Source: Microvirga rosea
GTDB taxonomy: Bacteria; Pseudomonadota; Alphaproteobacteria; Rhizobiales; Beijerinckiaceae
NCBI RefSeq assembly: GCF_020595095.1
Contig: NZ_JAJDOP010000007.1
Span: forward strand, 124,001-188,000
DNA: 64,000 bases
Reading direction: 5' to 3'
In this document: positions 57,553-64,000 of the stretch, piece after piece
How the letters are laid out: the number at the start of each line of letters is the position of its first letter
Position numbering within the stretch: position 1 is the stretch's first letter
Position numbers and translations under genes: made by a program
Notes under the pieces: generated by a model
What the model was told of the DNA's origin: nothing
Seen by the model: the letters and a program-made list of their open reading frames with translations, nothing else
Database searches by the model: none

Positions 57553-58257
57553 ATGACCGGTCCCGTCAGCAAGGCTCTCGCGGCATTTCGCGCTCAACCC
57601 GAAGCCGCCTCCTGGTGCGCCCTGCCGTTCTTCCGGGACGGCGAAGCCGACAGCATTGCGAGGCGCGTGGATGCGAGCGCCACCGAGGGGGCCCATGTGC
57701 TGCCGCCCCCGGACAAGATCTTCAACAGCCTCGCTCTGACTCCTCTTGAGCGTGTCAAAGTCGTGATTCTGGGCCAGGATCCCTATCCGACGCCGGGTGA
57801 CGCGCACGGACTGGCGTTTTCCTATGCGGGCAACCGCCGCCTCCCGGCTTCGCTGCGTACGATTCTGGCTGAAATGGCCGACGATCTCGGCGTTCCCATG
57901 CCGCGAAAGGGCGATCTCTCCCGATGGGCGGAACAGGGCGTGCTGCTCCTGAACACCGCCCTGACCGTGGAGGCCGGCAAAGCCGGGGCGCATCTCAAGC
58001 TCGGATGGTCCGCCCTCGTGGAACAGGCCGTTAAAGCAGTCTCGGATCGTCGGCCTGCGGCCGTGTTTCTTCTGTGGGGCGCCAAGGCAAGAACCTGTGC
58101 AACCCTGGTCGATACCACCAAGCACCTTGTGATCGAGGCGGGCCACCCGTCGCCCCTCAACCGCCTTCAGGATTTCCGTGGCACGAGACCGTTCAGCCGC
58201 ACCAACACTTGGCTGGAGACGAAAGGCCTGAAGCCTATCGACTGGCGTCTCGACTAA
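57553..58257 (+). CDS. ung: Uracil-DNA glycosylase, family 1
   Basis: 234 residues. Catalytic motif KVVILGQDPYPTPGDAHGLAFSY (Asp general base), LLNTALTVEAGKAGAHLKLGW, and the minor-groove loop HPSPLNRLQDFRGTRPFSRTN. Removes uracil from DNA. The N-terminal part is short relative to E. coli Ung, with a family-typical F(R/A)xQPEA start. Followed by the MarR-GNAT gene after 54 bp, which contains a palindromic operator. Confidence 0.95.
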   Translation: MTGPVSKALAAFRAQPEAASWCALPFFRDGEADSIARRVDASATEGAHVLPPPDKIFNSLALTPLERVKVVILGQDPYPTPGDAHGLAFSYAGNRRLPASLRTILAEMADDLGVPMPRKGDLSRWAEQGVLLLNTALTVEAGKAGAHLKLGWSALVEQAVKAVSDRRPAAVFLLWGAKARTCATLVDTTKHLVIEAGHPSPLNRLQDFRGTRPFSRTNTWLETKGLKPIDWRLD

Positions 58258-58259
58258 AC

Positions 58260-58278
58260 TATTTGACTTTGTCAAATA
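58260..58278 (+). promoter_or_regulatory. Palindromic operator upstream of the MarR-GNAT gene
   Basis: TATTTGAC (58260-58267) - TTT - GTCAAATA (58271-58278): perfect 8-bp arms, 3-bp centre, 34 bp upstream of the regulator's ATG. Size and position fit a MarR-family autoregulatory operator. It overlaps a -35-like TTGACT. Confidence 0.55.
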
Positions 58279-58311
58279 TCGGTCTCACTCTCCTGTCGAA
58301 GGAGACCGATC

Positions 58312-59244
58312 ATGACGTATGTCTCTCCCATGGACGCCCGGATCGCAGCCGTCCGCAGGTTCACCCGCTTTTATACGAGGCGCCTGGGCGTCCTGCGCGA
58401 AGGTCTGCTCGACAGCCCCTTTTCCTTGACGGAAGCTCGGGTGCTTTATGAGCTGGCGCACAGAGATGCTCCGACCGCCACGGAGCTTTGTCATGAACTC
58501 GATCTCGATCCAGGCTATCTCAGCCGCATCCTGAAACGCTTCGAAGACCTCTACCTTGTCCGGCGCGTGCGATCCGAGCAGGACGGCCGGCAGCATCATC
58601 TCGTGCTGACGGCGAAGGGGCACGAAGCCTTCGCTCCGCTCGATCGCCAATCCCGCGAGCAGATCGCCAGTCTTCTGGGAGCCCTGCCGGAATCCGGTCA
58701 GCGGCAGCTGGTTGCGAGCATGCACGTCATCGAGGCGAAGATTGACGGTGCCCGTGATCGAAACGAGACCTTTTCGCTCCGCCCACACCGTCCCGGCGAC
58801 ATGGGCTGGATCGTGCATCGCCATGGGGCGCTCTACGCGCAGGAATATGGCTGGGATGAAACGTTCGAGGCTCTGGTGGCGGACATCGTCGCGAGCTTCG
58901 TCAGGAATTACGATCCCGAGAAGGAACATTGCTGGCTGGCCGACCGCGACGGTGACATCCTCGGCTCGATCTTCATCGTCAGGCAATCGGACGACATCGC
59001 CAAGCTGCGGCTCCTTTACGTGGAGCCTCGTGCGCGTGGGCTCGGCGTCGGCAAGCGCCTTGTCGAGGAGGCGATCAGCTTTTCCCGCGAGCGGGGCTAT
59101 CGGCAGATCACCCTCTGGACGAACGACATCCTCCACGCGGCTCGCGGCATCTACGACAAAGCGGGCTTCCGTCTCGTCAGCGCGGAAGCCCACCACAGCT
59201 TCGGACACGATCTCGTGGGCGAGAACTGGGTCCTCGACCTCTAA
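58312..59244 (+). CDS. MarR-type HTH fused to GNAT N-acetyltransferase
   Basis: 310 residues. Residues ~1-145 are a winged-helix MarR domain (LTEARVLYELAHRDAPTATELCHELDLDPGYLSRILKRFE, then the wing SEQDGRQHHLVLT); residues ~155-310 a GNAT domain (FSLRPHRPGDMGWIVHRHG, LRLLYVEPRARGLGVGKRLVEEA, WTNDILHAARGIYDKAGFRLV). Such fusions are thought to couple DNA binding to acetyl-CoA or an acceptor ligand. The C-terminus is convergent with, and only 6 bp from, the indolepyruvate oxidoreductase gene. Confidence 0.93.
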   Translation: MTYVSPMDARIAAVRRFTRFYTRRLGVLREGLLDSPFSLTEARVLYELAHRDAPTATELCHELDLDPGYLSRILKRFEDLYLVRRVRSEQDGRQHHLVLTAKGHEAFAPLDRQSREQIASLLGALPESGQRQLVASMHVIEAKIDGARDRNETFSLRPHRPGDMGWIVHRHGALYAQEYGWDETFEALVADIVASFVRNYDPEKEHCWLADRDGDILGSIFIVRQSDDIAKLRLLYVEPRARGLGVGKRLVEEAISFSRERGYRQITLWTNDILHAARGIYDKAGFRLVSAEAHHSFGHDLVGENWVLDL

Positions 59245-59250
59245 GGCGCG

Positions 59251-62200
59251 CTACTCCGCCGCCATCGCGACCGGCTGCTCCACCGTGCGGAAGCGCGACA
59301 GCAATTCCGCCTCCTCCGCCTTCGCGGCCTTGAGGTTGCGCTCCTTCACATGACCGAAGCCACGGATCTTCTGCGGGAGCGATGCCAAGCCGATCGCCGT
59401 CGCATGATTGCGGGCATCGAGCTTTGCGACGATCTCCTGGAGCAGAGCCTCGTAATCGCGGATGAGCTGGCGCTCGGTCCGGCGTTCATGCGTATAGCCG
59501 AAGATGTCGAGGGGCGTGCCGCGCAGGCCCTTGAGATGCGCCAGCACGCCAAAGGCCTTCATCATCCATGGGCCGAAGCTCATCTTGCGGGGCAATCCGG
59601 TCGCCGGGTCCTTGCGGGCCAGAAGCGGCGGCGCCAGGTGAAACTCATAGCGCAGGTTCTCGCCCTCGAAGGTCGAGTCGACCTGCCGCTGAAAGCTGCC
59701 GCTCGTGTAAAGGCGGGCGACCTCGTACTCGTCCTTGTAGGCCATCAGCTTGAAAAGGGACCGGGCTACCGCATCGGTCAACCCGCTCGCGTCCGGCACG
59801 GTCCGCGCTTCCGCCGCCCTCACACGCTCCACGATCCTGCGATAGCGTTCGCCATAGCGTGCATTCTGATAGCGGGTCAGGAACCGGGCACGCCGGTCGA
59901 TCACCTCGTCGAGCGTTTCCGAGAGCTGTCGCGATTCCGTCGGCGCTTTCGCGGCATTCATGAGCGACGCCAACGTCTCGGGCGCCGCGGCCGCCTGCCG
60001 ACCCCAGGCAAAGGCGGAAAGGTTCATCTTCACCGCTTCGCCGTTGAGCTCGATGGCTTTTTCGATCGACGCGCGGGACAGGGGCACGCGGCCCTTCTGA
60101 TACGCGTATCCGAGCATGAACATATTGGCGGCGATCGCATTGCCGAGGAGCGCCGTCGCGATGGCAGTCGCATCGATGAAGTCGACGCCTTCCTGTCCGG
60201 CGGACGATATCACGGCGCGTTTCAGGCGCTCGGTCGGCAGGGAGAAATCCGCATTGCGGGTGAATTCTCCGGGCATGACCTCGGCCGTGTTCACCACGAG
60301 CGCCGTCTGGCCTTTCTTCACCGAGGCCAGCACCTTTTTCGTGCCGGTGACGACGAGGTCGCAGCCGAGAACCAGGTGAGCCGCCTCCGCCGTGACGCGA
60401 ATGGCATGGATATCATCCTGAGAATTGGCGAGACGCACGTGGCTGTACACGGCGCCGCCCTTCTGGGCGAGTCCCGCCATGTCGATCATGCCCAGGCCCT
60501 TGCCTTCGAGATGCGCCGCCATGCCGAGGATGGCCCCGATGGTGACGACGCCCGTGCCGCCCACGCCGGTCACGATCATGTTGAAGGTGCGGTCGATCGC
60601 CGGAATGACCGGCTCTGGCAGGTCTGCGAGCGCCGGGCCGTCGAGGGCAGCGGCGTCCGGTACGGTCTTCTTTATCTTGGCGCCATGGACAGTCACAAAG
60701 GAAGGGCAGAAGCCCGACACACACGAAAAGTCCTTGTTGCAGTTCGATTGATCGATCTGACGCTTGCGGCCGAACTCGGTCTCGACGGGCTGTACGGCGA
60801 CGCAGTTCGACTGGACGGAGCAATCGCCGCATCCCTCGCAGACGAGATCGTTGATGATGACGCGTTTGTCGGGATCGGGAAACTCCCCGCGCTTGCGGCG
60901 CCGGCGCTTTTCCGACGCGCAGGTCTGGTCGTAGATCATGACCGTGACACCCGGGATCGCCGCGAGTTCCCGCTGAACCGCCTCCAATGAGGAGCGGTGA
61001 TGGATCGTCATCCCGTCAGGCCAGCGGATCGACTTCGGGTATTTGTGCGGCTCATCGGTAACGAGGGCGACGCGCTCGACACCCTCCTCGCGCACCTGAC
61101 GGGCGATCATGTCCACGGTCAGCCCCCCTTCGTGCTTCTGCCCGCCGGTCATGGCGACCGCGTCGTTGAAGAGGATCTTGTAGGTGATGTTGGTTTTCGT
61201 ATCGATGGCCCACCGCAGGGCCAGCACACCGGAATGGTTGTAGGTCCCGTCGCCCAGGTTCTGGAAAACGTGCCCGCGGCTGGAGAACGGCGCCTCGCCG
61301 ATCCAGTTCGCGCCCTCGCCGCCCATCTGCGTGAAGCCGTCGGTCTCCCGATCCATCCACTGTACCATGTAGTGACACCCGATGCCCGCATAGGCACGCA
61401 TCCCTTCGGGCACCTTGGTGGACGTGTTGTGCGGACAGCCGGAGCAGAAATGGGGCACGCGCGTCGCCACATCGGTCGTGACGGACAGAACCTGCTGGGC
61501 GTGACGCAGACGCTGGACGCGGCCGCGCAGATCGTCATTGTTGTGATACCTGAGAAGGCGCTCGCCGATGGCGATGGCGATGTCATTGGGATCGAGCGCT
61601 CCCTTGACCGGAAAGAGCCAGTTCCCGTTTTCGTCCTTCTTGCCGATGCAGAGGGGCTGGTTCGCCGTTCCGTACAGCTCTTCGCGCAGCTGCACCTCGA
61701 TCAGCGAGCGCTTTTCCTCGACCACGATCACCATGTCGAGGCCGCGGGCGAAATCGAGAAGCTCGCTCTGGGAGAGCGGCCAGGGACAGGCGATCTTGTA
61801 GAGTCGCAGGCCCATATCGTTCGCCTTGACCTCGTCGATGCCGAGTTCGTCAAGGGCCTGCCGGACATCGAGATAGGACTTGCCGACGGTGATCACGCCG
61901 ATCTTCGGCTGCCGCCCGCCGGACAGAATGATCCGGTTCAGGTTGTTGGCGCGGACAAACGCCATCATGGCGTCACGCTTATAGTCCTGAAGTCGCGCTT
62001 CCTGATCGAGCACGCCATCCCGCGCCCGGATGTTGAGGCCGCCGGGCGGCATCTGGAAATCGTCCGGCATGACGATCTTCACCCGGTCGAGGGAGCCGTC
62101 CACGGACGCCGTCGACTCGATGTTCTCCTTCACGCATTTGAACGCGACCCATGTTCCGCAGAAGCGGCTCATGGCGTAGCCGTAGAGACCGTAATCGAGA

Positions 62201-62751
62201 ATTTCCTGAACACCCGCCGGGTTCAGGATCGGGACCATGACATCGACGAAGTGGAACTCGGACTGATGGGCGACGGTGGAGGATTCCGCCGTATGATCGT
62301 CGCCCATGAGAGCCAGCACGCCGCCGTGCTTCGAGGAGCCGGCCATGTTGGCGTGACGAAACACGTCGCCCGAGCGATCGACCCCGGGCCCCTTGCCGTA
62401 CCAGAGGCCGAATACACCGTCGTATTTGCCGTCGCCGCGAATTTCCGCCTGCTGCGAGCCCCAGACCGCCGTGGCGGCGAGCTCCTCATTCAGGCCCGGC
62501 TGGAACAGAACGTTCGCCTGTTCGAGCCACCGGCGGGCGCGCCACAGGTTTTGATCCATGCCGCCAAGCGGCGAGCCCCGGTAGCCGGACACGAATCCGG
62601 CCGTGTTGAGGCCGGCAAGCCGGTCACGCTCGCGCTGCATGAGCAGCATGCGGACCACCGCCTGAGTGCCGGTGATGAAGATCCGGTCCTTCGTCAGGTC
62701 GTACTTATCGTCGAGCGATACGTCACGGAGCGCCATGCGACCTTCGGCCAT
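59251..62751 (-). CDS. Fused indolepyruvate ferredoxin oxidoreductase (alpha-gamma)
   Basis: 1166 residues. The N-terminal pyruvate-ferredoxin-like core starts RIFITGTQAVVRMLLMQRERD; the TPP-binding part has GHVFQNLGDGTYNHSG; a [4Fe-4S] set CEGCGDCSVQSNC plus further cysteines (SNCNKDFSCVSGFC) follows; the C-terminal ~450 residues form the gamma subunit (FNMIVTGVGGTGVVTIGAIL, MAGLAQKGGAVYSHVRL). Oxidatively decarboxylates aryl- (or branched-chain) 2-oxoacids to acyl-CoA. An operator-like palindrome lies about 65-85 bp upstream. Confidence 0.93.
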   Translation of the reverse strand: MAEGRMALRDVSLDDKYDLTKDRIFITGTQAVVRMLLMQRERDRLAGLNTAGFVSGYRGSPLGGMDQNLWRARRWLEQANVLFQPGLNEELAATAVWGSQQAEIRGDGKYDGVFGLWYGKGPGVDRSGDVFRHANMAGSSKHGGVLALMGDDHTAESSTVAHQSEFHFVDVMVPILNPAGVQEILDYGLYGYAMSRFCGTWVAFKCVKENIESTASVDGSLDRVKIVMPDDFQMPPGGLNIRARDGVLDQEARLQDYKRDAMMAFVRANNLNRIILSGGRQPKIGVITVGKSYLDVRQALDELGIDEVKANDMGLRLYKIACPWPLSQSELLDFARGLDMVIVVEEKRSLIEVQLREELYGTANQPLCIGKKDENGNWLFPVKGALDPNDIAIAIGERLLRYHNNDDLRGRVQRLRHAQQVLSVTTDVATRVPHFCSGCPHNTSTKVPEGMRAYAGIGCHYMVQWMDRETDGFTQMGGEGANWIGEAPFSSRGHVFQNLGDGTYNHSGVLALRWAIDTKTNITYKILFNDAVAMTGGQKHEGGLTVDMIARQVREEGVERVALVTDEPHKYPKSIRWPDGMTIHHRSSLEAVQRELAAIPGVTVMIYDQTCASEKRRRRKRGEFPDPDKRVIINDLVCEGCGDCSVQSNCVAVQPVETEFGRKRQIDQSNCNKDFSCVSGFCPSFVTVHGAKIKKTVPDAAALDGPALADLPEPVIPAIDRTFNMIVTGVGGTGVVTIGAILGMAAHLEGKGLGMIDMAGLAQKGGAVYSHVRLANSQDDIHAIRVTAEAAHLVLGCDLVVTGTKKVLASVKKGQTALVVNTAEVMPGEFTRNADFSLPTERLKRAVISSAGQEGVDFIDATAIATALLGNAIAANMFMLGYAYQKGRVPLSRASIEKAIELNGEAVKMNLSAFAWGRQAAAAPETLASLMNAAKAPTESRQLSETLDEVIDRRARFLTRYQNARYGERYRRIVERVRAAEARTVPDASGLTDAVARSLFKLMAYKDEYEVARLYTSGSFQRQVDSTFEGENLRYEFHLAPPLLARKDPATGLPRKMSFGPWMMKAFGVLAHLKGLRGTPLDIFGYTHERRTERQLIRDYEALLQEIVAKLDARNHATAIGLASLPQKIRGFGHVKERNLKAAKAEEAELLSRFRTVEQPVAMAAE

Positions 62752-62814
62752 CGTCCGTCTTCCTCCTGAGGCGTGAGCCCCTGCTGCCGGTTACCGGTCT
62801 TGTTCTTCATGAAT

Positions 62815-62835
62815 TATGTCAGCAATGCTGACATA
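62815..62835 (-). promoter_or_regulatory. Perfect palindrome upstream of the indolepyruvate oxidoreductase gene
   Basis: Arms TATGTCAGCA (62815-62824) and TGCTGACATA (62826-62835) around a single central A, 63 bp upstream of the ATG. Arm length and near-continuous symmetry indicate a dimeric regulator site (GntR/MarR/Lrp size class). The minus strand reads ACATAAT directly downstream, a possible -10. Confidence 0.55.
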
Positions 62836-62970
62836 TGTCCGTTCCTCCGTCAATGAAAGGCAGATCCCCTAAAGACAGGTCTCCGTTTCGCCTCCATTAA
62901 CCATCATGCATCAGAACTCTGGATGACCACCCTGTCCTCTCCCTACGGGAATCCTTCTACGGTGAGCTGC

Positions 62971-63618
62971 ATGATTCGTCGCCCTGTCCTCGTTTCGCTC
63001 GCCATGGCCGCGCTCGCGGCATTTGCGTCTCCGGCTCTCGCCCACCCTCATGTGTGGGTCACCGCGAAGGCGGAGCTTGTCTATGACGGCGAGGGACGGA
63101 TGACCGGCGTCCGACACGCCTGGACCTTCGACAAGGCTTATTCGGCCTTCGTGACCCAGGGTCTCGACAAGAATGGCGACGGCAAGCTGACGCCGGACGA
63201 GCTTCAGGACCTTGCCAGGGAAAACACCGAGTCCCTCTCGGAATTCGACTATTTCACCGTGCTCAAGGGCAACGGCCTGAAACAGGATTTCGGCGCGCCG
63301 CGCGACTACCGCATGGAATATGCGGACGAGGCGGTGACCATGTCCTATTTTCTTCCCCTGAAGGCCCCGGCGCCAGCCAAGACCGTTTCGCTCGAGGTCT
63401 ACGACCCGACCTATTTCGTGTCGTTCAGCTTGGCCGAAGGCGATGCGGTGACCCTCGCGGGCGCGCCGCAGGGCTGCGCGACCAACATTTCACGGCCCAA
63501 GGAAACCCCTCCGCCGACCCAGGCCCAGCCCATGTCGGAGGCATTTTTCGAGACTCTGACGGCTGCCTCTACCTTCGCCGTGCAATTCGCCAACAAGGCC
63601 ATCGTCGCATGTCCCTGA
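62971..63618 (+). CDS. DUF1007 protein with an EF-hand-like loop
   Basis: 215 residues from the ATG at 62971 (an ATG at 62923 is less likely). Signal peptide MIRRPVLVSLAMAALAAFA...ALA, then the DUF1007 start HPHVWVTAKAELVYDGEGRM. Residues 66-77 (DKNGDGKLTPDE) fit a canonical EF-hand calcium-binding loop. DUF1007 proteins are periplasmic partners of NicO-type metal transporters. The stop overlaps the start of the transporter gene (63609) by 10 bp. Confidence 0.87.
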   Translation: MIRRPVLVSLAMAALAAFASPALAHPHVWVTAKAELVYDGEGRMTGVRHAWTFDKAYSAFVTQGLDKNGDGKLTPDELQDLARENTESLSEFDYFTVLKGNGLKQDFGAPRDYRMEYADEAVTMSYFLPLKAPAPAKTVSLEVYDPTYFVSFSLAEGDAVTLAGAPQGCATNISRPKETPPPTQAQPMSEAFFETLTAASTFAVQFANKAIVACP

Positions 63619-64000
63619 CAGCCGAGCCGCTCGGTCTCCCGGATGCCGCCGGACGCCCCGTGGGGCAGCGCATCGTTCTGGCCGTCGGCGCCGTTGCGTC
63701 GGTGGGGATCGTCGTGACGCTTCTTCTCTGGTGGCTGGCCCCGGGTGCGGCGCCACCGGCCCGCAATCCCTTCGGGATGGGGCTCCGGGAGGCCGCTCCG
63801 ACGGGCGATCTCGGCGCCTATATTCTGGCCGTCCAGAGCAATTTCTACAGGCACCTGCAACAGGCGGTCACCGCCCTTAAAAGTGATGGCGCCGCGCTCT
63901 CGACCCTCGTGCTGATCGGCTTCGCCTACGGGGTCTTCCACGCGGCCGGCCCCGGGCACGGCAAAGGCGTCATCGCCGCCTACCTGGTCGCCGACGAGCG
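63609..64000 (+). CDS. NicO-family nickel/cobalt transporter, N-terminal part
   Basis: 130 residues visible before the window edge. First membrane segment VLAVGAVASVGIVVTLLLWWLAPG, a periplasmic stretch, and the second segment TLVLIGFAYGVFHAAGPGHGKGVIAAYLVADE, whose HAAGPGHGK is the NicO/RcnA metal motif. Role: efflux or transport of Ni2+/Co2+. Overlaps the DUF1007 stop by 10 bp, so the two are translated together. The C-terminal half is outside the window. Confidence 0.88.
   Translation, partial: MSLTAEPLGLPDAAGRPVGQRIVLAVGAVASVGIVVTLLLWWLAPGAAPPARNPFGMGLREAAPTGDLGAYILAVQSNFYRHLQQAVTALKSDGAALSTLVLIGFAYGVFHAAGPGHGKGVIAAYLVADE

Overview
This window is a chromosomal stretch of a GC-rich (by eye about 60-65%) alphaproteobacterium, most likely order Hyphomicrobiales (Rhizobiales) and plausibly a Methylobacteriaceae/Microvirga-like genome; the family is a guess from gene content and order. 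The order-level evidence is the set of alphaproteobacterial hallmarks: GapR (DUF2312), CpdR, a three-gene pnt transhydrogenase behind an aa3 oxidase subunit IV gene, DUF1036 with pyk, DUF1244, an HWE-type histidine kinase and a ROSE-type leader before an hsp20 gene. Genes are densely packed on both strands. I see no insertion sequence, prophage, integrase, CRISPR array, rRNA or plasmid-type gene.

Layout. 1-2.1 kb: 5' part of a propionyl-CoA synthetase gene (off the left edge), a TSUP anion permease and a divergent pair of DUF465 genes. 2.2-6.3 kb: purE-purK-rpsU, a TPR lipoprotein, a nucleotidyltransferase and a GNAT enzyme. 6.4-9.7 kb: coxIV-like/pntAA/pntAB/pntB operon. 9.8-14.3 kb: M3 peptidase, ABC1/UbiB-like kinase, glycosyltransferase. 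14.5-19.8 kb: a degenerate sigma-54-activator-like regulator followed by an L,D-transpeptidase, a DUF882 protein and a small secreted protein. 19.8-27.9 kb: gapR, DUF1244, two N-formylglutamate amidohydrolase-like genes, an EamA transporter, DUF1036-pyk, a hydrolase/TPR pair, rpmJ, tRNA-Val(GAC) and cpdR. 27.9-30.1 kb: the most accessory-looking part, with a possible small membrane protein, an acetyltransferase and a PsiF-repeat protein between two near-identical 102-103 bp repeats that look like paralogous small RNA genes. 30.1-33.8 kb: hisN, a lysophospholipase-like hydrolase, heat-shock hsp20, threonine aldolase. 34.3-40.5 kb: gltB-gltD. 40.6-43.7 kb: a periplasmic/cell-wall operon (MltB-type transglycosylase, degenerate DUF459/SGNH protein, secreted hypothetical). 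43.8-48.3 kb: galE and galU (divergent), kdsD/kpsF, NfeD and paraslipin. 48.4-57.3 kb: chemoreceptor, hemH, HWE kinase, 5'-nucleotidase, NDH-2, small membrane protein. 57.5-64 kb: ung, MarR-GNAT fusion, a fused indolepyruvate ferredoxin oxidoreductase, DUF1007 and the start of a NicO-type Ni/Co transporter.

Most of the window is housekeeping: purine synthesis, nitrogen assimilation, glycolysis, heme, NADPH balance, nucleotide sugars and peptidoglycan maintenance, plus two cell-cycle factors (GapR, CpdR). The most unusual signals are in non-coding or degenerate elements. These are twin minus-strand sRNA candidates with their own promoters, terminators and a CCUCCC loop; an rpmJ terminator whose 3' arm contains the start codon of the next gene; a sigma-54-activator-like protein without the Walker A lysine or GAFTGA loop; a DUF459 protein without its catalytic Ser and His; and a 10-bp-arm palindrome before the indolepyruvate oxidoreductase gene.
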